Part shown: positions 25,667 through 34,374 of the stretch, piece after piece
How the letters are laid out: each line of letters starts with the position of its first letter
Numbering within the stretch: the stretch's first letter is position 1
Source: Nitrospira sp.
GTDB taxonomy: Bacteria > Nitrospirota > Nitrospiria > Nitrospirales > Nitrospiraceae
DNA: 64,000 nucleotides
Assembly: GCA_031315995.1 (NCBI GenBank)
Contig: JALDRG010000006.1
Coordinates: 124,001 to 188,000, forward strand
Reading direction: 5' to 3'
Program-made: the position numbers and the translations under genes
The notes under the pieces: generated by a model
Told to the model about the DNA's origin: nothing
The model's database searches: none
The model's input: only the letters and a program-made list of their open reading frames with translations

Positions 25667-27151
25667 ATGTCTACCGTGATTCAACCTCCCCAGCAAATCG
25701 GTCCTGCTCCAACCGATATTAGCGACTGGAGTAACACGGCGATGAACCTCATCGCCAGCACCTTGGGCTTGATACCGGAAGTAGGATCCCTGCTCAGCGG
25801 ACTGGTCTATATCCTATGGCCGAGTGATCAAGAAGACGTCTGGGACGAGATCAAGGATCAGGTGCAAGCGCTCGTCCAGCAGGACCTCACGCAATTGGTT
25901 GAGAATCTGGAAGCCCAAACGTTGCAAGGTCTTAAGGGATCGATCCAGGATTACCAGGATGCGCTTACCACCAACGATCCCATCAACATTTCGCAGAATT
26001 GGACCAGTGCGAAGCTCAATTTTGTTCAACAGATGCCGCAGTTTCAGACGCGCGGGTACGAGGTGGCATTGCTTCCCTATTACGCCCAAGCGGTGAACCT
26101 GTACCTCGCGCTGCTCAGAGACGGCGTGCTGCATGGTAAAGATTGGGGATGGACCGATGCCGATGTGGCCGTGGCCACGAAGGAAATGAATCAGGCCATT
26201 CAGGATGTTTGCCAATGGGTGGACACGACATTCGGGCAGGAGTATGGGCGGCGCACGAGTGCCTTCGGGGCGGCGCAAGATGCCTATGTGCAATTCTGCA
26301 ATTCCGGCAACGATCCGGTCAATTATTCATTAGGCTATCACTACAATGTGACGGCGTGGAACAAGCAGAATAATTTCCTCACGTGGATGACGCTGAAGGC
26401 GCTCGACTTTCGAAACCTGTGGCCATTTTTTAATTCAGGCCAGGTCGATGTAGTTCTGCATCGTGAGCTCTATAGCATGGCTTTTGGCTCGTCGGACTAT
26501 TCGCCGATACCGATTCGGCCCTGGTGGAGTCTCAATCCGCCGGCCCCGACCCAACCGCTCACGACGATCGACGTGTTTGCAGCAGACCGGATCAATGGCG
26601 TGCGTCTCAACTATCCGTCCGGTGGCGGTCCAGGCGGTCAAACGCAGGTTGTGTGCGGCGCGCTCAAAGAAGGTTGTGTCACGGTTTATGCCGATGCAGA
26701 CCCGATTGTTGAAGTGGATTTCTATGCGGGTGATATCGTCAGTGCATTGAGTTTTACTGGCCAGGATGGCTCATCCACCGGTCAGATCGGAGGCAACAAT
26801 CCGCCGGCCCGCAGCCCCATAGGTTTTGTTCTTCGTGAGAATTCGATCCTCTCAAGTCTCTATATCCACGGAACCAGCGAGTATTACCAAAGCGCCGATC
26901 TGATCATTGTGGGATATCAGTATCAGCAGAAACCAACCGCCGATCTGACGGCATTGCGACATCTGTACGTGTGCTCGCCGTCGCAGATCGATCTGACTCA
27001 ATTGGCTGGCCGTTGTGTGACGAAGCCCGTGTCCATCGAGGCGCTCAAGGCGGCGGCGGAAACGGAAGGGTGGGAAGCGCAGCGACAACAATACCGAAAT
27101 TCTCTGAAGCGTCGTCGAGCCGACGCAACATTGCCGCGGAGGGCATCATGA
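25667..27151 (+). CDS. Cry delta-endotoxin-like pore-forming protein with jacalin-like domain
   Basis: This 494-residue protein carries a complete Endotoxin_N (Cry domain I) seven-helix bundle at residues about 20-265. Two of the conserved Cry blocks are plain: helix 5, L-L-P-Y-Y-A-Q-A-V-N-L-Y-L-A-L-L-R-D (134-151), and the domain I/II border, W-N then T-W-M-T-L-K-A-L-D then L-W-P-F-F and L-H-R-E-L-Y-S (231-275). The helix-1/2 region has the typical hydrophobic L-G-L-I-P-E-V-G-S...W-P-S. Residues about 300-425 look like a jacalin-type beta-prism lectin domain (I-D-V-F-A-A-D-R-I-N-G-V ... I-G-F). Cry domain III is absent and a basic tail follows. There is no signal peptide. A strong AAAGGAGG precedes the ATG. 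Domain I inserts into membranes in Cry proteins; the prism may give glycan targeting. Target cells are unknown. Confidence 0.85.
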   Translation: MSTVIQPPQQIGPAPTDISDWSNTAMNLIASTLGLIPEVGSLLSGLVYILWPSDQEDVWDEIKDQVQALVQQDLTQLVENLEAQTLQGLKGSIQDYQDALTTNDPINISQNWTSAKLNFVQQMPQFQTRGYEVALLPYYAQAVNLYLALLRDGVLHGKDWGWTDADVAVATKEMNQAIQDVCQWVDTTFGQEYGRRTSAFGAAQDAYVQFCNSGNDPVNYSLGYHYNVTAWNKQNNFLTWMTLKALDFRNLWPFFNSGQVDVVLHRELYSMAFGSSDYSPIPIRPWWSLNPPAPTQPLTTIDVFAADRINGVRLNYPSGGGPGGQTQVVCGALKEGCVTVYADADPIVEVDFYAGDIVSALSFTGQDGSSTGQIGGNNPPARSPIGFVLRENSILSSLYIHGTSEYYQSADLIIVGYQYQQKPTADLTALRHLYVCSPSQIDLTQLAGRCVTKPVSIEALKAAAETEGWEAQRQQYRNSLKRRRADATLPRRAS

Positions 27152-29670
27152 TTACAGCCACGTCTCCCGAGGCCGTGTCCGATCATAAGCTGTTACAGCT
27201 TCCGGCCACCTTTGCCTGGAACTTCGACCCTGGCCACCTTTCCACGATCGGATGTTGCGGAGACATTGACGGCGATGGGCGCGACGAATTCATCGTCAGC
27301 TCGGCGCAACCAACCAGTCCGGTCGCCTGTCTCAGCGTCTTGTCGTACGTGCAGCCGAATGAACTCGACCCCGGATGGAGCGGCAATCAGCAGTCGATGC
27401 TGATTGTGCAGTGGTCATCCTCCGCCGGAATTCCGAATTGGATGTATCCTCCATCGCCGGCGCCGCAGTCCTGCTCCAATTTCTCCTTTTGGTCGGCGGA
27501 TGTCGATGGCGATGGGATCCAGGAAATCATCGCCTTCTTCCCCGGCTACACCGGGGCGTCTGCCAGTCTCGGTGTCCTCAAGTGGGACGGCCAGAGCTTG
27601 AGCTGCGTGTGGCAAACGTTCGGGGTCATTTCGGGCATCCCAGGGACTCATTCGTGCCCGCTGGCGCCGGGACTCCAGTTGTATCCCATGCATAGTCCAG
27701 CCGGTGAGGGTGGAGACCGGATCCTGTTCGTTCAGCCCGTGTCAGGCCTCGGCACGCTCGTCGGCCTGATGGAGTGGAATGCAGGAGCATTCAGCTCTGT
27801 ATGGCTGAATAACGGTTCGATCCCGGGGGTTGGGAAGGTTCCTGCGTGGACGTTAGGCCACGCCGATCAGTTCGCGGTCGCGGATGTGGACGGCGATAAG
27901 GAGGATGAACTCATTCTCCTTGTTCCAAGCTATGCCGACAAGGTCAATCAGCTCAATCCTGCTCTGGCGGTGGCGAAATGGTCCGGCGGAGCACTGTCCG
28001 TCATCTGGCACGTCTCCTCGTCTGCGGGCAACGCTCCCGACTACGTGACCCAGTCGGCCAGTCTCCTGGTGGCCGATCTGGATGGTACGGGAGTTGCCAA
28101 GGTCATCATTCCCATGGCGGAATATAAAGGGATGGTGGTGACTGAGTGGGGAATCCCCGCTGCTCTCAACGTCATCTGGCGGTGCGGTCTGACGGTTCCG
28201 GGGATCGACGGAGCCCAGGATTGGGAGGTGAATGCCGGGGGGTTCTTCGGCGCTTCCGATGCATTCTCTGTGGCAAATCTTGACGGCACCGGCGATGCGC
28301 TCTTCATCATTCAGGCGACGAACAGCGGCTGGGCCGGTGTGTTGAAGTGGCAAAACAGCGGTCTGTACTGCGTCTGGCAAGGGGCGGCTGACGGCTGGGG
28401 GCTTTCTTATTTTAATCAGCATTACCCGGCGCGCCTGAACGGACCCGGCGAGTCGCTGTTGGCCTTGGCACCCGGCGCGTCCATTGGGTTGTTGATGTGG
28501 TCGCCGGGGAATCTCACCTGTGTCTATGAATCTCACTATTGCGTGCCGGGTTGGAATCTCAGTTTTCTGGTGGCATTGCCTGCCACTCCTTTCACGCCGT
28601 TTACCGGGACACAGCTTCAACTCTACCGGCAAATTTGTGAGAGCCTGATCCCACCGGCTTTGGGAGTCGATGGGCAGACGGGCGACATTCGCTACCAATA
28701 CGCCAATTTGACCAACGCCGAGACCTTTGCGGGATGGGCCACGCAGATCAAGGACATGATGCCCATATCGGGGTATTCTCAAGAAGATTGGGATGCCGTG
28801 GCGCCGACTATTGCGGACGAGGCTGGTTGGGTCGGAACCATGTACGGATTTTCCGCGGATATGGCCGGTCTTGCATTGGCGATCAGCATTCAGCAGGACA
28901 AGGACTTGAACCACTGCTTCGGCAATCTCACCCTGGATCCCGTCACATCACCGGCGCCGGTTTCGTATTGGGCCGGTGCGGTCATCGACGCCGCGTTGTG
29001 GGGGTTGGCGGCGGTTCCTCTGGGCCCTGAAATTCAAGCCGGTCTTGCCGTGGTGGCTTCGCTGTTTGGGTCGTTCGTTGGCCAGCCCTCCTCAGGCGGC
29101 CCGCCGACCACCGTCGTTCAATATCAGGATTTCAAGACCACCGTCGATACGTTATTCAGCGATGCATTGAATGGAACCTATCTCGACCTGCAAACCGTGA
29201 TCACCGATCCCGTGAAGCTGCATGTTGCCGGGCGGCTTGCAGAAGACCCCTGGTATTGGGGGATTACCGACAATGAGGTCGTGGCGGCCAACGGCACGAA
29301 TCCTAACCGTATCATGTTCTATCAGATGCTCATGGCGGCCGAGTTTTCGTTGTTTGTGTGGACGAACGCGAAGGAGAATTATCCCGCGCACAGGTGGTTG
29401 GATTGGTCAGGAGGACACGAGTTGACCCCTATCGACGCACCGAGTTGGGCCTGGTGGAGCTTCCCGAATGCGGACGGAACCTATACGGTTTCCCTACTCG
29501 CTCAGGGAACCATCACCGAGGGAGGGCAGGGGGTGAACCTGGTCGCTTTCCCGATTCAGGCGCTGATGACCGATTTGTTCACGAATCTGCAGGTTCAGCC
29601 GGCCGATATGACCTTCCAGCGGTTCGGGTGGGACAAGATTCAGAATCCCTCCAACGGCGACGCCTGGTGA
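27148..29670 (+). CDS. FG-GAP beta-propeller protein with novel hydrophobic C-terminal module
   Basis: The 840-residue protein starts at the ATG that overlaps the Cry-like stop (ATGA). Residues about 20-500 hold at least five FG-GAP/VCBS-type blades with Ca-loop motifs: D-I-D-G-D-G-R-D-E (39), D-V-D-G-D-G-I-Q-E (118), D-V-D-G-D-K-E-D-E, D-L-D-G-T-G, N-L-D-G-T-G, each followed by a repeated V-L-K-W / C-V-W-Q phrase. Residues about 500-840 are unlike the propeller: helical, with a long hydrophobic stretch at about 607-645 (W-A-G-A-V-I-D-A-A-L-W-G, then A-G-L-A-V-V-A-S-L-F-G) that could insert in a membrane, and a Trp-rich end. No signal peptide is seen. Coupling to the Cry-like gene implies a shared role, perhaps as a binding or second pore component. 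The C-terminal family is not recognised. Confidence 0.82.
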   Translation: MITATSPEAVSDHKLLQLPATFAWNFDPGHLSTIGCCGDIDGDGRDEFIVSSAQPTSPVACLSVLSYVQPNELDPGWSGNQQSMLIVQWSSSAGIPNWMYPPSPAPQSCSNFSFWSADVDGDGIQEIIAFFPGYTGASASLGVLKWDGQSLSCVWQTFGVISGIPGTHSCPLAPGLQLYPMHSPAGEGGDRILFVQPVSGLGTLVGLMEWNAGAFSSVWLNNGSIPGVGKVPAWTLGHADQFAVADVDGDKEDELILLVPSYADKVNQLNPALAVAKWSGGALSVIWHVSSSAGNAPDYVTQSASLLVADLDGTGVAKVIIPMAEYKGMVVTEWGIPAALNVIWRCGLTVPGIDGAQDWEVNAGGFFGASDAFSVANLDGTGDALFIIQATNSGWAGVLKWQNSGLYCVWQGAADGWGLSYFNQHYPARLNGPGESLLALAPGASIGLLMWSPGNLTCVYESHYCVPGWNLSFLVALPATPFTPFTGTQLQLYRQICESLIPPALGVDGQTGDIRYQYANLTNAETFAGWATQIKDMMPISGYSQEDWDAVAPTIADEAGWVGTMYGFSADMAGLALAISIQQDKDLNHCFGNLTLDPVTSPAPVSYWAGAVIDAALWGLAAVPLGPEIQAGLAVVASLFGSFVGQPSSGGPPTTVVQYQDFKTTVDTLFSDALNGTYLDLQTVITDPVKLHVAGRLAEDPWYWGITDNEVVAANGTNPNRIMFYQMLMAAEFSLFVWTNAKENYPAHRWLDWSGGHELTPIDAPSWAWWSFPNADGTYTVSLLAQGTITEGGQGVNLVAFPIQALMTDLFTNLQVQPADMTFQRFGWDKIQNPSNGDAW

Positions 29671-29713
29671 CATGTCGACGCAGTGAGGGCGCCTCAACCA
29701 TGTTCAGGAATGC

Positions 29714-30772
29714 ATGATGCCCAAGAACATCATCGTCTGCACCGATGGCACGTGGAATCACCCCGCTGCCGACGACGTGACGTCGGAGGATTTTACGCCG
29801 GCGGATACCAACGTCTTTAAGTTGTTCGCACTGTTGGCCGGCGAAGCGCAAGCGCGCTCCTCCACCACGCGCGTCAAAACGGTGCCTGGCCAGGTCGCGT
29901 GCTACGACGACGGCGTGGGCGCCGACGGCATCTGGGCGGTGCGGGTGGCTGAAGGTGCCACTGGCGCAGGCATCGAACTCAAGCTGCGCGACTGTTATCA
30001 ATTTGTGAGCGAACAATATGAAGCCGGTGATCGCCTGTACCTATTCGGATTCAGCCGGGGCGCCTTCACGGCCAGGAGCCTTGGGGGGATGCTGACGCGC
30101 TGCGAGGTTCCAGCCAAATCGCGCCTCAACTACGCCTGTGCGAGCCACGCCTTCGACGTCTATCGCCGCAACGACCCGACGGTGACCGCTCAATTTCGCG
30201 CGGACTATCAGTGTCAGGATGTGATGATTGAGGTCATCGGCGTGTGGGATACGGTCGGAGCGCTCGGTATTCCTCTCGGGTTCTTTAGTCCGCTCGATCA
30301 TCTCCTGTTCCAGTTCTACGACACCGCATTACATCCGAATGTGCGATTCGGATATCACGCGCTCGCGATTGATGAAAAACGGGAAAGCTTCGTGCCGACG
30401 TTGTGGGATGCTCGCGAAGGGGTCGAGCAGGTGTGGTTCGCCGGTGTCCATGCCGACATCGGTGGGGGATATACGGAGACGGGGCTTTCGGATCTCGCCC
30501 TGGCCTGGATGCTGAAGAAGGTGCAGCCCCACGGCATTCTGTTCAGCGCTCGCGCGTTTGATGCGAACGGGTCGCCGGCCATCACGGGAGACCCGCTGAT
30601 GACGCCGATGCATGATTCCTATAAGGCGCCCTTCATCACCCCGCGCCCTTCAGTCCGGGCAATTTCTCCAACCGCCGCGATCCATGTCGGTGTTCAACAG
30701 CGGTGGGAGAACGCGCAGCCGCCGTACCGCCCTGCCAACCTGCCGCCGGAGCCTAGAAAATTCGTCGACTGA
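29714..30772 (+). CDS. DUF2235 alpha/beta hydrolase (Tle1-like phospholipase)
   Basis: The 352-residue protein is a DUF2235 hydrolase. It opens with the family's K-N-I-I-V-C-T-D-G-T-W-N (residues 4-15), has Y-D-D-G-V-G near residue 57, and the nucleophile elbow G-F-S-R-G-A-F-T-A-R (residues about 113-122; Ser in G-x-S-x-G). A later G-V-H-A-D-I-G-G-G-Y gives the conserved His/Asp region (about 240). The family includes the T6SS antibacterial phospholipase Tle1. No export signal is visible. ATG at 29717 is an alternative start. It lies 43 bp after the propeller gene, so it belongs to the cassette; membrane lipid attack would complement a pore-former. No immunity gene is evident next to it. Confidence 0.85.
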   Translation: MMPKNIIVCTDGTWNHPAADDVTSEDFTPADTNVFKLFALLAGEAQARSSTTRVKTVPGQVACYDDGVGADGIWAVRVAEGATGAGIELKLRDCYQFVSEQYEAGDRLYLFGFSRGAFTARSLGGMLTRCEVPAKSRLNYACASHAFDVYRRNDPTVTAQFRADYQCQDVMIEVIGVWDTVGALGIPLGFFSPLDHLLFQFYDTALHPNVRFGYHALAIDEKRESFVPTLWDAREGVEQVWFAGVHADIGGGYTETGLSDLALAWMLKKVQPHGILFSARAFDANGSPAITGDPLMTPMHDSYKAPFITPRPSVRAISPTAAIHVGVQQRWENAQPPYRPANLPPEPRKFVD

Positions 30773-30815
30773 GTGGGTGGCAGACATGCCACGCAGGAAG
30801 TCGTTCGCCGTCCGG

Positions 30816-31202
30816 CTATTTCTTGCTTCGAACGGCCAGCTCCCAGCGGTAGCCATCCGGATCGGAAAACCAGATCCCCATGCTTTTAGAGCCGGGAGCC
30901 ACGGGGCCGATTTCGTTGCCCGGATCTTCCAGCTTGACTCGATGCTTCCTGAGATGGGCCAGAGCTTTCTTCAGTGTCGCCAGGTTTGGTAGATGAAACG
31001 AGATGTGGCCGAGCGTTTTTGGAGAGGGCTTGCCCTTCATGCATACGATCAGGACATTGTCGTTTCCGATCCCGACCACACCTTCGTATTCAAACTGCTT
31101 GCTCAGTCCGAACATCCGCATGAACCATTTGGCGCTCGCGCGAGGATCGCGGACGGCCAGACCAAAATGCCATACGGCTCCGAGAGTGAATGGAACCTTC
31201 AT
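30816..31202 (-). CDS. Glyoxalase/VOC family protein
   Basis: The 128-residue VOC protein has paired beta-alpha-beta-beta-beta units (W-H-F-G-L-A-V-R-D-P-x-x-S-x-x-W-F; G-I-W-F-S-D-P-D-G-Y-R-W-E-L). The metal-ligand positions His and Glu of the fold are present. An AGGAGG lies 7 bp before the chosen ATG; a longer frame upstream lacks family homology. The substrate is unknown (dioxygenase, glyoxalase I or drug-binding relatives are all possible). It ends a same-strand run with ogt and alkA. Confidence 0.85.
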   Translation of the reverse strand: MKVPFTLGAVWHFGLAVRDPRASAKWFMRMFGLSKQFEYEGVVGIGNDNVLIVCMKGKPSPKTLGHISFHLPNLATLKKALAHLRKHRVKLEDPGNEIGPVAPGSKSMGIWFSDPDGYRWELAVRSKK

Positions 31203-31218
31203 GATTGTGACCTCCTCG

Positions 31219-31809
31219 TCAATAAAAGAGACGCATCGTATCATCCTGCCTGTGTATTTCGTGGAAAGCAGCAGCGACTGAGGAACGGCGCACAGCCCGC
31301 ATCTCGTGATTCAGCAACCAGCGCTTGCGCTCCAGGCCTCCGCCATAGCCGGTGAGCGATCCGTCGGCTCCGATCACGCGGTGGCAAGGCACGACGATGC
31401 CGATGGGATTGGCGCCATTGGCCAAACCGACCGCCCGCACCGCCGCGGGCTTCCCGATGTGCGTCGCGAGTTCACCATAACTCACGGTCTGTCCCGCGGG
31501 GATCTCGCGCAACGCTTGCCAGACGCGTTTCTGAAACGCGGTGCCTTCCGTGGAGGTCGGAAGGGAATCGATCGCGTGAATTTCTCCATCGAAGTATGCG
31601 GCGATGACTGACGCCGGGCCGAACGAGGGTGGCGCCGGTATCAGTTCGACCTCGTCCTTTCCATGATGGCGCGCGAGCAATCGGCGCATGCGATCTTCAT
31701 AGTCCGACCAGTCGGTCGCTCGCAGGCATCCGTTTTCGTCGGAGATGACGACGAGTTTCCCGATCGGTGTCGAGAGCGTCACCGTGAGCAGGCGAAGTTT
31801 CTGAGGCAT
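31219..31809 (-). CDS. ogt: Methylated-DNA-protein cysteine S-methyltransferase
   Basis: This 196-residue suicide enzyme removes methyl groups from O6-methylguanine. The active-site block I-V-V-P-C-H-R-V-I-G is intact (Cys near residue 148), with the upstream helix-turn-helix that presents the flipped base (V-G-L-A-N-G-A-N-P). The start M-P-Q-K-L is set by GGAGG with 6-bp spacing. The first 113 bp overlap the end of the alkA-like gene in another frame on the same strand. Together the two genes form an alkylation-repair unit. Confidence 0.93.
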   Translation of the reverse strand: MPQKLRLLTVTLSTPIGKLVVISDENGCLRATDWSDYEDRMRRLLARHHGKDEVELIPAPPSFGPASVIAAYFDGEIHAIDSLPTSTEGTAFQKRVWQALREIPAGQTVSYGELATHIGKPAAVRAVGLANGANPIGIVVPCHRVIGADGSLTGYGGGLERKRWLLNHEMRAVRRSSVAAAFHEIHRQDDTMRLFY

Positions 31810-33307
31810 GATGAACCTCCGTGACATTGTCAGTGCGTTTATGGTCGACGCTCCATAAATACTGTGCCGCATACGCGCGCCAGGGCCGCCAAGCCTCCGC
31901 GCGCTGCAGCAGTTGGGGCGCAGTTGGTGCCGTTCCGTCGAGTCGGGCGGCGCCTCGCAAGATGCCGAGATCCGTGGCGGGAAAGGCATCCGGCTCACGC
32001 AGGGCGCGGAGGGCGATATAGTGTGCGGTCCATTCTCCGATGCCGGGGATGGCGCGGAACCGCGCAAGACTCTCTTCGATTGATCCCTTTGGTATGAACA
32101 ATTGTGGGTCGGCCGCTGCCGCTTGGGCCAGGGCCTTCACTGTGGCCCGTCGCGCCGCCGGCATGCCGAGGCGGCTCAGGTCGGCGCTGGCGAGACAGTC
32201 GGCAGAGGGAAACGTTCGCACTAGGCGTGTGTCGGCTGCATTGGGCAAGGAGTCTCCGAATAGATCAACCAGCCTGCTCCCTAGCCGGCGTGCCGCCTCG
32301 AGCGTAACCTGTTGTCCCAGCACGGCTCGCACTGCGAGCTCAAACCCATTCCAACAGCCTGGCGTGCGTAGTCCTGGCCGTGAGGCGATGAAGGGAGCAA
32401 GGGTGTGGTCCTTGGACAAATGAGCCGCAATGGTGTCGATGTCGGCTGCCACATCGAACTGATGCCGGATGCGGGTGACAATCGCGTGAAGGGCGCGGAC
32501 CGATGGAAACTGAATCGTGGCCAGCAGGCTATGTCGGCCCGGAGCGTGCGCGACCGTGACAGTGCCGTGCAGGCCCCCTTGCGTGACGCTCCGCCGATAG
32601 GTGCCAGCCTCGATGACCTCCAGGCCATCAATGGCGCGCGCACGGAGGTAGCTCAGCATGGCCTCCCAGTCATACGGCGGTCGATAGGGAAGGTACAACA
32701 TGACGGGCGCGTCGACAGCGACAGTGCTGCCGATGTGTAAGATGTCGCGCCGCAATTCGCTGGGCGGTCTGTGATACAGGGTGCGGAAGGCAGCGTTGAA
32801 ACGGCGTACACTGCCAAACCCTCCGGCCATGGCCACGTCGGCTATCGAGAGCCTCGTGTCATGGAGCAACTGTTTCACAAACAGCAGCCGTCTGGTCTGT
32901 GCGACTACGACCGGTGACACACCGAGGTGTTGATCGAACAGACGGCGTAACTGACGCGCGCCCATGCCGACATGCGTTGCCAGTGACTCGACCGTTCCAC
33001 TGTCATGATCGAGAAACCCGTTCGCGATCAATGCTAAGGCGCGGGAGACGGTATTTGAGGTGCCACGCCAACAGGCCAGTTCGGGAGAGAGCTCGGGACG
33101 GCAGCGAAGGCAGGCGCGGAAGCCGGACGCCTGGGCAGCCGCGCTGTTGGAGAAGAATCGGCAGTTGTCGAATTTTGGCGTCCTGGCCGGACAAATCGGG
33201 CGGCAATAGATCCCGGTGGAGACCACGCCTACGAAGAGCCGTCCATCGAAACGCGGGTCACGCGTCTGCAGCGCACGGTAGCAGATATCGGGGTCGAGCA
33301 GGGACAT
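31697..33307 (-). CDS. Ada-type AraC regulator fused to AlkA DNA-3-methyladenine glycosylase
   Basis: The 536-residue protein has four parts: an Ada zinc-binding N-terminus with C35, C39, C66 and C69 (C-R-P-I-C ... C-L-R-C), an AraC helix-turn-helix domain (about 85-185), an AlkA N-terminal domain (about 200-300) and an HhH-GPD glycosylase (about 310-485) with catalytic Asp in F-P-A-T-D-L-G. C35 would accept the methyl group from phosphotriesters and switch on transcription. The last 40 or so residues after Y-L-W-S-V are unlike the family and overlap ogt, so the stop may have shifted downstream. The start M-S-L-L-D-P is chosen for homology. Confidence 0.9.
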   Translation of the reverse strand: MSLLDPDICYRALQTRDPRFDGRLFVGVVSTGIYCRPICPARTPKFDNCRFFSNSAAAQASGFRACLRCRPELSPELACWRGTSNTVSRALALIANGFLDHDSGTVESLATHVGMGARQLRRLFDQHLGVSPVVVAQTRRLLFVKQLLHDTRLSIADVAMAGGFGSVRRFNAAFRTLYHRPPSELRRDILHIGSTVAVDAPVMLYLPYRPPYDWEAMLSYLRARAIDGLEVIEAGTYRRSVTQGGLHGTVTVAHAPGRHSLLATIQFPSVRALHAIVTRIRHQFDVAADIDTIAAHLSKDHTLAPFIASRPGLRTPGCWNGFELAVRAVLGQQVTLEAARRLGSRLVDLFGDSLPNAADTRLVRTFPSADCLASADLSRLGMPAARRATVKALAQAAAADPQLFIPKGSIEESLARFRAIPGIGEWTAHYIALRALREPDAFPATDLGILRGAARLDGTAPTAPQLLQRAEAWRPWRAYAAQYLWSVDHKRTDNVTEVHHASETSPAHGDALDTDRETRRHLRRKRMPASDRLVGL

Positions 33308-33381
33308 GGGGATACTCTGCCATATTCGACGGCGAAATTCTGGCCGTTTTCGGACGTGACCTTGACGGGGCCAATCTAGAG

Positions 33382-34329
33382 TCAGACCTGAGGATGGGCG
33401 GGAGTGCGTTTGGCTTTCGCCATCATCTTGCAGTAGGAGCAGGTATCTGCGGTGGTGGGCTGTCCGCAGGATTGGCAGGGGTGCAGCGTTCGCTGATCCT
33501 TCTCGGCCATGGACTCTTTGGGTGCGTCCGGTTTGGTCTGCTTCTCGAGAAAGCCCCAATAGAACCGTTGCTTCGTGCCGGGTGATTCCGTTTCCAGCCG
33601 GTTAAGGACTTCTTTGTACAGGATCATTTTGGAGCCCTTGGCCATCGGGCATTCTTCGACGATGTAGTCGATGCGATTGACGACCGCGTATGCGGCGATC
33701 TCGCGCTCGGAAAGTCGACAGAGCGGCTTGACCTTCTTGGCGAAGCCTTCGACGGAGGCGGGCAGAGCCGGCCCCTGTTTGTCCAGATACTCTTCCTGCC
33801 AGTGCAACACGTTGCCCAAGAGGCGCGCAGCTTCGTCATCGAGGTTGTGGCCCGTGGCCATCACGTCATAGTCCTGCTCAACCGCCGCGCGGTTGAACTG
33901 GTACCGTTTGATGGTCCCGCACGTCGAGCAGGTCGGACGATGAAGCATGGTGGCCAGTTCACGAATGCCGGCACCGGCTTCTTGCTCGACGACATGGACC
34001 AAGAGTTTCGCACCGTGGGCGGCGGCCACGGTGTCGGCATAGTGTTGCACTTTCCGGTGCGACTCCTCGGAGTACCCGCCGATGCCGAGATTCACATACA
34101 GCGCGTCGGCGCGGTAGCCGAGCGTGAGCAGAATATGCCAGAGGGCGAGACTGTCCTTGCCGCCGGAGACGGCAACGAGGAGGCGATCCTCGGGCGTAAA
34201 CATCTTAAACGACTTAATGGCGCGCGCGACCTGCTCGTGGACAAATGTCGAGAAGCAGTCCTTGCAGAAGGCGGCATTGTGCCGCGGGAGGTTGATGACA
34301 GCCTTGGTTTTGCACTTGCCGCAGTTCAT
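33382..34329 (-). CDS. ttuA: tRNA 2-thiolation enzyme (TtuA/TtcA family)
   Basis: The 315-residue ATP pyrophosphatase has an N-terminal zinc finger (C3, C6, C22, C25), the PP-loop S-G-G-K-D-S (55-60), Fe-S cysteines in P-T-C-S-T-C-G (near 132-135) and E-E-C-P (near 226), and a C-terminal zinc finger C-Q-S-C ... C-S-Y-C. Two zinc fingers plus three Fe-S cysteines is the layout of Thermus TtuA, which makes 2-thioribothymidine at tRNA position 54, rather than E. coli TtcA. A ThiS-like carrier gene sits 45 bp upstream, as expected for TtuB, which strengthens the call. Confidence 0.87.
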   Translation of the reverse strand: MNCGKCKTKAVINLPRHNAAFCKDCFSTFVHEQVARAIKSFKMFTPEDRLLVAVSGGKDSLALWHILLTLGYRADALYVNLGIGGYSEESHRKVQHYADTVAAAHGAKLLVHVVEQEAGAGIRELATMLHRPTCSTCGTIKRYQFNRAAVEQDYDVMATGHNLDDEAARLLGNVLHWQEEYLDKQGPALPASVEGFAKKVKPLCRLSEREIAAYAVVNRIDYIVEECPMAKGSKMILYKEVLNRLETESPGTKQRFYWGFLEKQTKPDAPKESMAEKDQRTLHPCQSCGQPTTADTCSYCKMMAKAKRTPAHPQV

Positions 34330-34374
34330 GAGTGATCCGTCAGTCGTAAAGGATTAGGGAAGACGAGCACCGGT

